A stretch of DNA of 64,000 nt from assembly GCA_028279515.1 (NCBI GenBank), contig JANQNQ010000006.1, positions 1 through 64,000 of the forward strand, in the 5' to 3' direction. The notes under the pieces were generated by a model. The model worked only from the letters and a program-made list of their open reading frames with translations. It did no database searches and was not told the DNA's origin. Positions within the stretch are counted from its first letter, which is position 1; each line of letters starts with the position of its first letter. The position numbers were made by a program, and so were the translations under genes. Shown piece by piece: positions 54,302 through 63,065 of this stretch. Source of the stretch: Flavobacteriaceae bacterium. Its GTDB lineage: Bacteria; Bacteroidota; Bacteroidia; Flavobacteriales; Flavobacteriaceae.

Positions 54302-54745
54302 CTATCGCTTGCTGATCTTCGTTTTTAGCTCCTTGGCAATAGATCTGAAACGCTGCACTACTTGGTCTGAGGCCGTTTCTTTATCGACAAAAAGCTTTAG
54401 GCGCCCAGACGACAAACGCACTTCATAAACGGTCTGTCCTGCACTCTCTTTTGCCCACTCATACGTCTTTGAAAAGCCTGAAGCTTTAGTTTTTCCAAAT
54501 TCGTTAAATAAGAATTTTTTGAGTTGAGCGGTCTTATACTTGTTAAAGCGGGCTTTGACCATGTACGAATCGTCTTCGTCAATTACCGAAAATGAGCTGT
54601 AGTGGTTTTTGTCCTGAATGTCCCCATTAATAGCAACTTCTACTTTCGTTGGGGGTTTCGGTGGCTCTGGTGGCGTCGGAGCTTGGGCTAACGCTGTTGA
54701 GATTCCTGCAATAAGTACGATTGTGATTTGAATTACTGTTTTCAT
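54302..54745 (-). CDS. Hypothetical exported protein
   Basis: A 147-residue secreted protein with a signal peptide (1-20, ISTALA before QAP). A proline-rich spacer (APTPPEPPKPPTK) and a compact alpha/beta domain with many lysines follow (NGDIQDKNHYSSFSVIDEDD, VYEVRLSSGRLKLFVDKE). Not recognised. It follows the response regulator gene on the same strand after a 54-bp gap and ends at a strong terminator, so it may be transcribed with the two-component genes. That is only a positional hint of a shared envelope role. Confidence 0.65.
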   Translation of the reverse strand: MKTVIQITIVLIAGISTALAQAPTPPEPPKPPTKVEVAINGDIQDKNHYSSFSVIDEDDSYMVKARFNKYKTAQLKKFLFNEFGKTKASGFSKTYEWAKESAGQTVYEVRLSSGRLKLFVDKETASDQVVQRFRSIAKELKTKISKR

Positions 54746-54799
54746 AACTGTTCGAATTTTGATTAATAATTATTGGATTGATGTATGTTCTTTTTTTGA

Positions 54800-55483
54800 T
54801 TATATAGTAATCTTGAAAATAAGACCCACGCCTCGAATGCTCTCAATAGCAATATTTGGATCCTCTTTAAAGTATTTGCGCAATCTGCTGATAAACACAT
54901 CCATGCTACGACCTGAGAAAAAGTCATCGCTTCCCCACACGGCATTCAATACATCTTCTCTCTTCACCGTTTCATTGACATGCTGCAAGAAATATTGAAT
55001 GAGCACGGTTTCCTTCTGTGTGAGCCGTTGTACTTTTTCATTGATTTTGAGTATATGATTCTTTGAATCAAAGTTATACGCACCAACCGAGGTAGTGCTA
55101 ATCTCCTTAGGTTTGATTCCTTTGGCTCGTTTTAAAATGTTTTGCAATTTCAATACAAGGATGTCGGCTTCAAAGGGTTTTACAATGTAATCATCGGCTC
55201 CTAACTTTAATCCTTTGATTTTATCCTCTTTCATCTTCTTAGCGGTTAGGAATATAAAAGGAGTTTCAGGGTTGATGTCTACGATCTTTTCTGCCAATGA
55301 AAATCCGTCCATTTTCGGCATCATTACATCCAGAACGCATATGTCAAAAGTTTGTGTGTTAAAGGTTTCAAGCCCTTCCAGTCCATCTTTGGTCCAGGTC
55401 ACCTCATACCCATGGATTTCTAAATATTGCTTTAGGATGCTACCGAAATCTTGATCGTCTTCTGCTAATAGAATGCGTTGCAT
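54800..55483 (-). CDS. OmpR-type response regulator
   Basis: A 227-residue regulator. The receiver domain (1-118) has phosphoacceptor D52 (DICVLDVMMPKMDG), a threonine switch (FLTAKK) and the conserved lysine in YIVKPFEADIL. The winged-helix DNA-binding domain (about 130-225) has LTQKETVLIQYFL and VFISRLRKYFKEDPNI. It resembles RprY-like regulators of Bacteroidota. The cognate kinase gene is upstream by 4 bp. OmpR-type regulators bind direct repeats spaced by one DNA turn, and such repeats occur in front of this operon (56967-57091). Confidence 0.95.
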   Translation of the reverse strand: MQRILLAEDDQDFGSILKQYLEIHGYEVTWTKDGLEGLETFNTQTFDICVLDVMMPKMDGFSLAEKIVDINPETPFIFLTAKKMKEDKIKGLKLGADDYIVKPFEADILVLKLQNILKRAKGIKPKEISTTSVGAYNFDSKNHILKINEKVQRLTQKETVLIQYFLQHVNETVKREDVLNAVWGSDDFFSGRSMDVFISRLRKYFKEDPNIAIESIRGVGLIFKITI

Positions 55484-55487
55484 AGGT

Positions 55488-56891
55488 TTATACGTTTAAG
55501 GGGATACTAATGATGAATTCGGTTCCTTGGCCAACTTCACTTTGCGCACTAATATGGCCATTATGTGCTTTTACAATTTGATTGGCATAATACAGCCCGA
55601 GCCCCAATCCTTTAACATCATGACGGTCGCCATCGGTTACTCGGTAAAACTTCTCAAAAACCTCTTTTAAATTTTTCGAAGAAATCCCAATTCCATGGTC
55701 TTTGATGCTGATGAGGTATTCCTTAGCATTAAATTGGCTTGATATTTCAATACTTTTCTCGTCTCCTCCATATTTCACTGCATTTTCAAGAATGTTGTGC
55801 AGTGCAGTGGTCAGCAAGAATCGATCGATTTGAAGCTCAGCCTTTTCCGGCGAAATATCTGCTTTAACCGCCACATTCTTTTCTTTTATTGAGAGTTCAA
55901 AATCCTGAAGCATTTGGCGTAAATAGACGGAAGCTTCCGTAGGCTCTTTCTGAAGGGTCATTTTTTCTGCACCAAGGCTGTTGCTCATGACTTGATCAAT
56001 GAGTTTTTGCAAACGGCTGTTTTGTCGGTCTATAATATCAAGTGTACTATTCAATGCTTTTGGCGATTGTACTACCGTATCAGTTCGTAGGCTCTTGGAG
56101 GCAATGCTCAAGGTGGCCAAAGGTGTTTTTAGTTCATGCGTGATATTGTTGATGAAGTCGGTTTTGATATCGGTCACCTTCTTTTGTTTTATCAAAGCAC
56201 TGATCGAATAAAAAAGCAGTCCGATGACAAATAAAAACAGAAGTAATGAAGAGACAAACAATGCCGTCATGCGACCAAACACAATACGTTGCCAATCGGC
56301 AATGTTCATAAGGTCTTGTGTTTTAACAACAAATTCAAATTCTAAAGGGATTTGCGCAAGATCCTCTTCAGAACCATCGCTCTGAAAGCTGGAGTTCCAA
56401 GTGGCCGTACTGATCAAATAACCATTCTCTTTAGGGAAGTCTTCACCGATAAAGAACATACCCTCTTCTTGGCGCGTTGGGAAAATGGTGTCAATACCAG
56501 TACTATCAACAATAGCAATGTTTAAAATGTTCTTTTGGTATTGAATGTCATACTCCAGTCCGACCTTTTTGACTTCCTTATTATAGGCCTCAACAAAATG
56601 TGGATTGGCTGATTCAGCAATTAGTTTCAGCGAATTCATGATACTGTCCTTACTGATGGATTTCATCTTGTACTTGGCCAACAACCCTAAGAACTTTTCT
56701 GACCAAACCGTTTCTAGAGAATCAATCACCGGGGTTTCATCGTCTATCTTGGAGATTACCTTCTTCGTTTCTGCCAAAAAAGCCTTTTTCTTTAGTTGAT
56801 AGGTATTGTGTATCAAGTAGGCTTGAATTCCTGACAGCGCCAGTAAGGCGATGATCGAAGTAATAATTAGTATGTTGATCTTACGATGCAT
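55488..56891 (-). CDS. Sensor histidine kinase, RprX-like
   Basis: A 467-residue kinase. The N-terminal helix (about 7-25) and a second helix near residue 215-240 bracket a periplasmic sensor region of about 190 residues. A HisKA domain (FINNITHELKTPLATLS, histidine near 266) and an HATPase domain (ALHNILENAVKYGG, IKDHGIGIS, GLGLGLYY) follow. I start at the ATG at 56891 (MHRKINILIITS); the frame is open to 56954, but that adds an unlikely cysteine- and histidine-rich leader. It phosphorylates the response regulator encoded 4 bp downstream. The signal is unknown; nearby Spy-like proteins suggest envelope stress. Confidence 0.92.
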   Translation of the reverse strand: MHRKINILIITSIIALLALSGIQAYLIHNTYQLKKKAFLAETKKVISKIDDETPVIDSLETVWSEKFLGLLAKYKMKSISKDSIMNSLKLIAESANPHFVEAYNKEVKKVGLEYDIQYQKNILNIAIVDSTGIDTIFPTRQEEGMFFIGEDFPKENGYLISTATWNSSFQSDGSEEDLAQIPLEFEFVVKTQDLMNIADWQRIVFGRMTALFVSSLLLFLFVIGLLFYSISALIKQKKVTDIKTDFINNITHELKTPLATLSIASKSLRTDTVVQSPKALNSTLDIIDRQNSRLQKLIDQVMSNSLGAEKMTLQKEPTEASVYLRQMLQDFELSIKEKNVAVKADISPEKAELQIDRFLLTTALHNILENAVKYGGDEKSIEISSQFNAKEYLISIKDHGIGISSKNLKEVFEKFYRVTDGDRHDVKGLGLGLYYANQIVKAHNGHISAQSEVGQGTEFIISIPLNV

Positions 56892-56966
56892 ATGAGCATG
56901 AATACGTTTAGGTTTGTGATTCAAATGTATTACAAAACAAGGATAAGAGCACAATGAAGAACATGC

Positions 56967-57091
56967 GTTAACCGAGCATTAACCTGTGTTGTTATGTCGA
57001 TTCCCGTAGAATCGGGATTTGAAGGTGAAGGGACAAGTAGTGTAGATACCTAGCTAATGATCATTAACGTAACATTAACCAATCTATTAAC
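56967..57091. promoter_or_regulatory. Helically phased (A/G)TTAAC direct repeats upstream of the two-component operon
   Basis: GTTAAC at 56967 and ATTAAC at 56978, then ATTAAC at 57063, 57074 and 57086: five copies in two clusters with 11-12 bp spacing inside each. Direct repeats one turn apart, of the TTAAC kind, are typical sites for OmpR/PhoP-type regulators. The region is otherwise gene-free (56892-57182) apart from a CCCG/CGGG mini-hairpin near 57002-57020. Confidence 0.55.
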
Positions 57092-57182
57092 ATGAACCTA
57101 TGATACTTTTGGTGATATTTGAAATGTCAATCAAAAAAAGGAGCAGAAGAAGATAGCATCTTTAAAGGAAGATGAATCATAA

Positions 57183-57211
57183 AAAAAAGCGGTCAAATGA
57201 CCGCTTTTTTT
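57183..57211 (-). terminator. Terminator after the 114-residue exported protein gene
   Basis: AAAAAAGCGGTCA/TGACCGCTTTTTT is a perfect 13-bp inverted repeat. On the minus strand it ends in a run of T and begins just after the stop codon at 57213. Confidence 0.92.
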
Positions 57212-57212
57212 A

Positions 57213-57557
57213 TCAATCGATAACGTTGACCGATGATGTGCTTAGTTTTTTGACCTGCTCTTCTGTGAGTAGTTGCTCAAGGTTGGCGATCAATGCCTCT
57301 TTCAATTTTTCTTTACTTGGCGCTTTAGCACCTTTGTCTTTTGCTTTAGCTGCGTACTTCTGATCATTTTCTACATATCCTTTGATCAATTCGTACACTT
57401 TTCCTACTTGATCATTGTCGAGCGCAAGCGCTGCTTTTAGTTCAATGGTCTTCTTTTTTGCAATAGACGTTGCGGGCTCTTTTTCTTGCGCCGAAACGCT
57501 TTGCGTGCCTAGCATGAGCGCGAAAGCAAGTAGAAGAAACGTTACTATTCTTTTCAT
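57213..57557 (-). CDS. Small exported Spy/LTXXQ-like protein
   Basis: A 114-residue secreted protein: signal peptide (1-23, SVSAQEKE) and an all-helical, lysine-rich mature part (KTIELKAALALDNDQVGKVY, LLTEEQVKKLSTSS). The pattern of helices with LDNDQ and LTEEQ steps is reminiscent of the LTXXQ motifs of Spy/CpxP periplasmic chaperones, but it is shorter than Spy. It lies between the two-component operon and the 165-residue Spy-like gene, with its own terminator on the 3' side, so each of these genes can be controlled singly. Confidence 0.75.
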   Translation of the reverse strand: MKRIVTFLLLAFALMLGTQSVSAQEKEPATSIAKKKTIELKAALALDNDQVGKVYELIKGYVENDQKYAAKAKDKGAKAPSKEKLKEALIANLEQLLTEEQVKKLSTSSVNVID

Positions 57558-57609
57558 GTAGTGTGTTAATTATGGATTATGAGTTAAAGATACAATTAAA
57601 AATGAAAAA

Positions 57610-57625
57610 GGCGCTAAATAGCGCC
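57610..57625 (-). terminator. Terminator after the 165-residue Spy-like gene
   Basis: GGCGCTA-AA-TAGCGCC, flanked by AAAAA on the left and CTTTTT on the right, so it can serve both directions. On the minus strand it lies 4 bp past the stop at 57630. Confidence 0.88.
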
Positions 57626-57629
57626 CTTT

Positions 57630-58127
57630 TTACTTTGATCTTCTCTGTTTGCGTTTACGCATCGCTTTTTTCTTGCGACCCTTTTTAGCAGCAGTCGATT
57701 TCCATAGTTCGTACTGCTCATCGTTTAGGATCTTTCGCATGGCTTTTTGATGTGCTAATTGAGCGTCTAAACGTTCATTTAAGCGTTCGAACTTTTCATC
57801 ATCAGTAAGCTCTTTCTTTTTCTCTTTTTCGGCCTTTCTGGCTTCGATTTTTGCCTTACGCTCGGTAGCGATCTCTTCGTTCAGTTTCTGAACTTGACGT
57901 TGTTGTGCGTCGGTAAGGTCTAATTGTAACGCCATGCGCTTTGTCTTAATGGTAGCGATCTGTTCGGGTGTGAACTTGGCCGCCATTTCTTTGTGATTGT
58001 GCATGCGCCCTTTTCGCTGCGCTCTGCGTTCTTTACGTTCTGGCTCTTTTTCAGGAACTTGTTCTTGTTCTTGTGCTTGTAGACCAAGCACAACGAACAA
58101 CGCCAATAAACTTAATACGTGTTTCAT
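57630..58127 (-). CDS. Spy/CpxP-like periplasmic protein
   Basis: A 165-residue exported protein (signal 1-18). The helical mature part has FTPEQIATIKTKRMALQLDL and LTDAQQRQVQKLNEEI, two clear LTXXQ-type motifs. A long charged helix follows (ERKAKIEARKAEKEKKKELT), then ILNDEQYELWKSTAAKKG and a very basic tail (RKRKQRRSK). Spy-type proteins bind unfolded proteins in the periplasm and are commonly induced by two-component envelope stress systems, such as the one encoded 750 bp downstream. The basic tail suggests contact with nucleic acid or lipopolysaccharide; that is speculation. Confidence 0.85.
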   Translation of the reverse strand: MKHVLSLLALFVVLGLQAQEQEQVPEKEPERKERRAQRKGRMHNHKEMAAKFTPEQIATIKTKRMALQLDLTDAQQRQVQKLNEEIATERKAKIEARKAEKEKKKELTDDEKFERLNERLDAQLAHQKAMRKILNDEQYELWKSTAAKKGRKKKAMRKRKQRRSK

Positions 58128-58226
58128 TTTTAGGTCATTTTAATGTTTACGCTTCTATGACCCCGATGAGCGTAAATAGTTTAATTAGGCATCAATAATT
58201 GTGACGCTTTTAACAGCAAAGAAGAA

Positions 58227-58250
58227 AAAAGCGCCATGTTTGGCGCTTTT
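58227..58250 (-). terminator. Terminator after the zinc protease gene
   Basis: AAAAGCGCCA-TGTT-TGGCGCTTTT is a perfect 10-bp stem with A- and T-rich ends, five bases past the stop codon at 58256 on the minus strand. Confidence 0.9.
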
Positions 58251-58255
58251 CTTTA

Positions 58256-60763
58256 TTACTTAGGGTCCAATATCAGATCAATTCTTTTGATTGCATCTTG
58301 CAAGTGGTAGCGAGACATTCGGTCGGAGGTTCTGGTCAGTCCAGCGCGAATGTTTCTTCGAAGTGTATTGAGTTCTGCTCTGACCACAGGACGAATGTCA
58401 GATTGACTCACATCGACATTGGTTCTTCTTGAAAATCTTCTAAACCCGGCCGGAATCGAATTCTGCTCATTGGTCATTAAAAATTCCATACGATCCAAAT
58501 AAGCTCTTTGCAAATTTCTTCGGTAGGTGTCGATAGATCGTCCAGAAGACAACTCGCTCCAAATACCTTTGCGAAGATCCCCCATGACATCTAACAACGA
58601 ATACGCCTGTGACCCATTGAGGGTTTCATTCTCAATGATACGTGCCATTCTTCCGAAGTCTAATAAATTATTGAGCGTTCTTACCTGAGTATTGCGAATA
58701 CGCTCAACACTTCCTGCTGATTGTACCTTGTTGAAAATATTCCTATCAATAAGCCATTGCGGAGTGTTGAATAGTTCTTCTTGCAAGAAGTTCATGCATT
58801 CTTTTTGATGTGCCTTGTCAACATGCGTATAAACGGCTCCGTCTTGGTCATACGTTTTGAAGTATTCGTACACGCCTCCAATGTTAGAAGCAACATGGCC
58901 CATATAACGATTGTACTGACCCAATACCTGTCCGTACATAGTTTGAAGATCTGCATAGTCTTTACCATCTTCCGCCGTCCATTCAATAAGGTTCGGGACG
59001 ATACGCTTCAGGTTGGCGATTCCGTATAAACTAGCTTTGACAGCATCATCACCCAAGTCTTCTGTTTGAGAACTAGGGTCTATGACACCAAACTGCTGTC
59101 TTCCGAAGCGATACATAGGGTCGTCTTGATGATCTAAGATCCACTTGTCCAAGGTTTTCTTTTCATCTTTGGCCGTTTTAGCATTCAGAATTGGGCGATA
59201 TCCCCAACGAATGGAGTGCTTGTCATAGACGCCGATATCTGGCATCAGCGAAACATCACCATCCCCTGGCTGCGCCACGTAGTTAAAACGTGCGTAATCC
59301 ATGATGGAAGGAGCTGTACCGTATTTTTTTGTGAAAGCAGCCGAGCGCAATGAATCAACCGGAAACGCAACACTGCTACCCATATTGTGCGGAAGTCCAA
59401 GGGTATGTCCAACCTCATGTGCCGAGACAAATCGTATCAATCTACCCATCACTTCATCTTTGAAAGCAACACCACGAGCTTCTGGATTAATGGCTGCGGT
59501 TTGTACAAAGAACCAATTGCGCAACAAGGTCATCACATTGTGGTACCAGTTGATATCAGATTCTAAGATTTCTCCAGAACGCGGATCACTCACGTGGGGT
59601 CCGTTGGCGTTTGGAATCGGAGAGGCCAAATAGCGAACCACCGAATAGCGCACGTCTTCTGGGCTCCATTCTGGATCTTCTTCTGGCGTAGGAGGATCTT
59701 TGGCAATGATGGCGTTCTTAAAACCAGCTTCCTCGAAAGCGACTTGCCAGTCTTCAATTCCTTGTTTGATATATTTGCGCCATTGCTCTGGTGTAGCGCG
59801 GTCGATATAATAGACAATTTGTTTTTTCGGCTCTACAAGCTCGCCTCTTCTAAACTTGGCAAGATCTTCGTCCTTAACCTCTAGGCGCCAACGGTCAAGA
59901 TATCTCACCGTTTTACTCTCTTGTGCATCCAGGCCATAATCAACTTGACCACGAGCAAACCAACCCACTCTCTGGTCAAAGTATCGACGCTTCATGGGTT
60001 CTTTAGGTAGCAGGATCATCGAGTTGTTCATTTCCAAAGAAATAGAACCCGTGCTCGCATTCGAAGGCGGTTCTCCGGCTTCGTATGTTTTTATATGTCT
60101 GGCTTCAATATTAAGCGGATAACTTTTAAGGCTTTCAATAAAAGAGCGATTGTTATCGAGACGGCTTATCTTATATTGTTTACGTCTGTTAGCAGGAAAC
60201 CCTAAAGCTTTGACGTCTTTAGCAAACAAGTCTGTAATATCGATCACAGTTGAAGTTGAGTCTTTGCTAAATGCTTTTATGGGGAAGCTGTACAGTACCG
60301 GTTCAAAATTAGAATTGACCACTGCCTCATGCACCGGAAGCGAATCGGAAGCGACCACTTGATGTGAGACCACACGCAACAATACTTTTTTATCCCTTTT
60401 CTGCCAACGAAGCACTTGGGTGTTTTGCTTACCTCCACCAAAACCAATGCCAGAAGCGGTCTTTGCGATACGTGTAACCATTAGCATCTCTCGCTGAAAT
60501 AAGGAATCAGGGATTTCATAATAATAGGCATCATCTACTTTATGAACATCGAAGAGCCCTTTGTCGGTCAACGCTTCTTTGGTAATGACCTTGTCATACG
60601 GTTTTATACCATTTTTATCTTTTTTATCAGGTTTTTCGGTTTGTTCGGTAGTGCCTTTTTTCTTTTTTCGATTTTTTCTTTTGCGGTCTTGCGCAAGAGC
60701 AGTAGTAGAGATTCCAACTAGCATGATCACTAGCAGCAATCTTGAAAGTAGTGTTGCTTTCAT
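58256..60763 (-). CDS. Large exported metzincin-like metalloprotease (DUF5117/DUF5118 type)
   Basis: An 835-residue secreted protein. Signal peptide residues are 1-24, followed by a lysine- and arginine-rich linker (DRKRKNRKKKKG) and DUF5118/DUF5117-like N-terminal regions. The zinc motif HEVGHTLGLPHN (HExxHxxGxxH) lies near residue 452, with MDYARFN about 50 residues later as a Met-turn candidate. The C-terminal region after RRNLQRAYLDRMEF is helical. I start at the ATG at 60763 (MKATLLSRLL). TAAATTTG at 60802-60795 may be its -7 element. These proteins are common in Bacteroidota; the substrate is unknown. Confidence 0.88.
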   Translation of the reverse strand: MKATLLSRLLLVIMLVGISTTALAQDRKRKNRKKKKGTTEQTEKPDKKDKNGIKPYDKVITKEALTDKGLFDVHKVDDAYYYEIPDSLFQREMLMVTRIAKTASGIGFGGGKQNTQVLRWQKRDKKVLLRVVSHQVVASDSLPVHEAVVNSNFEPVLYSFPIKAFSKDSTSTVIDITDLFAKDVKALGFPANRRKQYKISRLDNNRSFIESLKSYPLNIEARHIKTYEAGEPPSNASTGSISLEMNNSMILLPKEPMKRRYFDQRVGWFARGQVDYGLDAQESKTVRYLDRWRLEVKDEDLAKFRRGELVEPKKQIVYYIDRATPEQWRKYIKQGIEDWQVAFEEAGFKNAIIAKDPPTPEEDPEWSPEDVRYSVVRYLASPIPNANGPHVSDPRSGEILESDINWYHNVMTLLRNWFFVQTAAINPEARGVAFKDEVMGRLIRFVSAHEVGHTLGLPHNMGSSVAFPVDSLRSAAFTKKYGTAPSIMDYARFNYVAQPGDGDVSLMPDIGVYDKHSIRWGYRPILNAKTAKDEKKTLDKWILDHQDDPMYRFGRQQFGVIDPSSQTEDLGDDAVKASLYGIANLKRIVPNLIEWTAEDGKDYADLQTMYGQVLGQYNRYMGHVASNIGGVYEYFKTYDQDGAVYTHVDKAHQKECMNFLQEELFNTPQWLIDRNIFNKVQSAGSVERIRNTQVRTLNNLLDFGRMARIIENETLNGSQAYSLLDVMGDLRKGIWSELSSGRSIDTYRRNLQRAYLDRMEFLMTNEQNSIPAGFRRFSRRTNVDVSQSDIRPVVRAELNTLRRNIRAGLTRTSDRMSRYHLQDAIKRIDLILDPK

Positions 60764-60794
60764 ATGTTGGTTTTTGTTAAAGGTCAGCAAGTTA

Positions 60795-60802
60795 CAAATT
60801 TA
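60795..60802 (-). promoter_or_regulatory. Possible -7 element (TAAATTTG) of the zinc protease gene
   Basis: Minus-strand TAAATTTG fits TAnnTTTG about 32 bp upstream of the ATG at 60763; no TTG is found at the expected distance, only one 9 bp and one 28 bp away. Confidence 0.35.
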
Positions 60803-60979
60803 TGAACCCTGCAAGATGTTAACAGAATCACAACAAAAAAGCCCTTTTGTTAAATTTAAGGGCGTTAAGCCCCCCGATTTCCTAAAAGAGATCATCAAAT
60901 TGTTAAATCGGTGTAAAAATGGTAACAACTTTGATTTTGTGGCGTCTTTTAAATATACAATCAAAAAACGTAAATCAAA

Positions 60980-61345
60980 ATGAACAAACTATTAGTAATC
61001 TGCGGTCTAGTTCTCGGATTGAACGGGACTGCACAGCCACAAGACGATGACGTTCCCCTTGGACAACAAGTTGAATACACTGAAAAGGGGATAACACGAG
61101 CACTTCCGTATGCAATTAATGAGATCGTATTTATTGAAGAGGACGAAGTTGAGCTTGGTTTTGATACGGCGACGTATCTCCCAAAAGATTTCAATCCTTA
61201 TGCAAGTGAATACGAAAACATTGAATATATAGAAGAAGATGAGATAGAATTAGGATTCGATACCAAAGCGTATCTACCAGCCAATTTCAACTCATGCGCT
61301 ACGAAAAAGAAAGCCAAAAAGAAAATAATCGAACCAGCGATTTAA
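60980..61345 (+). CDS. Small exported protein with two acidic repeats
   Basis: A 121-residue secreted protein (signal about 1-18, ending NGTAQPQ). It has two tandem copies of a ~25-residue motif, IVFIEEDEVELGFDTATYLP and IEYIEEDEIELGFDTKAYLP. Each is followed by KDFNPYA/ANFNSCA. The protein then ends in a basic tail (KKKAKKKII). The acidic repeats suggest cation binding or electrostatic assembly. I do not know a characterised relative. It is divergent from the zinc protease gene and ends at a strong terminator. Confidence 0.75.
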   Translation: MNKLLVICGLVLGLNGTAQPQDDDVPLGQQVEYTEKGITRALPYAINEIVFIEEDEVELGFDTATYLPKDFNPYASEYENIEYIEEDEIELGFDTKAYLPANFNSCATKKKAKKKIIEPAI

Positions 61346-61381
61346 AGAGCCCGAGCTGGAAGACATTATTGAGTTAGTCTA

Positions 61382-61414
61382 GTAAGTCCCGCGGAGGCGG
61401 GACTTACTTTTTTA
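61382..61414. terminator. Terminator between the acidic-repeat protein and the TPR-like gene
   Basis: GTAAGTCCCGC-GGAG-GCGGGACTTAC is a perfect 11-bp stem followed by TTTTTTT. The T-run reaches into the stop codon of the convergent gene at 61412. Confidence 0.92.
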
Positions 61415-62911
61415 TAGTTGCACAAGGTCAAGCGTAGTTTTATAGAGGTCTGCTCGCTTCATCTTGCTTTTGAGCCAAGCGTAAAAACTCATGACAAAAA
61501 TGTCCTCCCTTTGAGGAGACATCCAAGTGAAGGAACGCTCTACTTCGTCTTCAAATTTCTGTGAGGCCGCCATTTCTGGAGCCTGGTAATACTTCTTTAC
61601 AAGCCCTAAAAAAGTGATTACGCGATTCTCATCAATCTCTCTTAAGAAGCCATAATACTTGCGTTCAAAACTTTTCATTCTAGATTCTACGTAATCGATA
61701 TTGCCCAACTCGATATGCAGTAATATTTCAATTAAATTTTTCTTGATTACCCACTCGATCCCTGCCTTCTCTTCGAACCAGCTATCGGTATGGTAGAGGT
61801 TGGTGAATAGGCGATGTGCCTTTTTGAAATCTTGTTGTTGAAAATAGAATACGATCAAACTAAGTTGAATGTCTAATGATGTTTCAACGTCTTTGCTCTT
61901 ATGAGTGTTGCTACCCTCAATAAGCTCGATAGCTTCAGCACCCTTACCTTTATAGTTGAGGTTTAAAGCTTTGAGACAGGTGTGTTTTGGAAGAAAAACT
62001 TTAAAGTATTTCTGTTTTTGCTGAAGCATTTCGGCATGCATTTTGTCCAAAAAGGCTTCCGCCTGCTCAAAGTTTTTGTTTCGAAAGTATATGTTAGCAA
62101 TGATGTACAGCACATGAATGTGATAATACCGTTGCTTTTGCATATCGACCTCCTGTTCTTGAATCTTTTGGTAATTCTGTAAAATAAAAGGCTCGATAGA
62201 ATAATAATCTTTGGTCACGAACGCGGCGATGTTTGCTATTTCAGCCAGTTTAAAAAGCGAACGATAATTTAAGGCAGCTTCTTGACTGATTCCATAAAGC
62301 TGAAAAAGGTCTTGAGTGAGTTCCTGAAACGGAATGACCTTCGCTTCATAAATAACCTGAGACAAGGTGTTGCGAACCGAAGCATACACCATGTTGAGGC
62401 GTTCTTCCTGTTGAAAGCGTTTCTGATTTTCTTGAGCTCTAAAGACCAGTTGGTCCAGTGGTGCCAAAGTCGATAAGTGAGCATGCTCTATCAGAAGATG
62501 ATAGATTTCGTTAAGTAGTCCATAGAGGTCATGGTCCAAGGCCTTCTTTTCTGCTTTCAATAGTGTCTTAAATCCGGTAGTGTACTGTTTATGTTTCAAA
62601 AAGTATTGACCCGCCAGCACTTCTTTACGTATTTGAGTCTCCTCAGAGCTTTCTTCCTGTAAGTTTCGGCTAGCAATGAAATCTATCAATGATTCATAAA
62701 CACGTTTTCGAAGTGCGTGCAGTGCCGGTCGGTTGTCTTTTCCGTAAAGTGCCTTGGCCAATACTTCTGATTGTATTGGACCCGAAGCATAATGCTTAAA
62801 GAGCTGCACATTTTTGGTGTCACTGCGCTTGTTCTTTTGTTGCAAATGTTTGACGAACAAGCGTTGTTCTTCTTCATTTAATTCGGAAATGATAGATTGA
62901 AGGTCATTCAT
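61412..62911 (-). CDS. Large helical cytoplasmic protein, TPR-like
   Basis: A 499-residue all-helical protein without signal peptide or membrane segment. It has repeated aromatic/alanine helix-turn-helix patterns resembling degenerate tetratricopeptide repeats (for example YHIHVLYIIANIYFRNKNFE, QLSLIVFYFQQQDFKKAHR). The N-terminal stretch MNDLQSIISELNEEEQRLFV is unlike a TPR. No catalytic motif is apparent. Flavobacteriia encode such proteins commonly; function unknown. It is divergent from the YiaAB gene across a 154-bp gap that contains a 13-bp direct repeat. Confidence 0.75.
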   Translation of the reverse strand: MNDLQSIISELNEEEQRLFVKHLQQKNKRSDTKNVQLFKHYASGPIQSEVLAKALYGKDNRPALHALRKRVYESLIDFIASRNLQEESSEETQIRKEVLAGQYFLKHKQYTTGFKTLLKAEKKALDHDLYGLLNEIYHLLIEHAHLSTLAPLDQLVFRAQENQKRFQQEERLNMVYASVRNTLSQVIYEAKVIPFQELTQDLFQLYGISQEAALNYRSLFKLAEIANIAAFVTKDYYSIEPFILQNYQKIQEQEVDMQKQRYYHIHVLYIIANIYFRNKNFEQAEAFLDKMHAEMLQQKQKYFKVFLPKHTCLKALNLNYKGKGAEAIELIEGSNTHKSKDVETSLDIQLSLIVFYFQQQDFKKAHRLFTNLYHTDSWFEEKAGIEWVIKKNLIEILLHIELGNIDYVESRMKSFERKYYGFLREIDENRVITFLGLVKKYYQAPEMAASQKFEDEVERSFTWMSPQREDIFVMSFYAWLKSKMKRADLYKTTLDLVQL

Positions 62912-62991
62912 TATATCATAAGTTTTACTTTAGTAAAAGTACTATAAATATTAATCTAATTGATTATTTGTAACAAAATATATCATAAGTT
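62912..62991. repeat. 13-bp direct repeat in a divergent promoter region
   Basis: TATATCATAAGTT occurs at 62912-62924 and again at 62979-62991, 67 bp apart. The first copy adjoins the start of the TPR-like gene, and an ACTTT-AGTA-AAAGT fold-back follows it. Could be regulator half-sites. Confidence 0.5.
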
Positions 62992-63065
62992 ATTTTTCAT
63001 TTTTAGGTTTTTTCGATATCTATTCTGCTACATCTTTGCCCTGTAATTGCTAATCAAAAACGATT

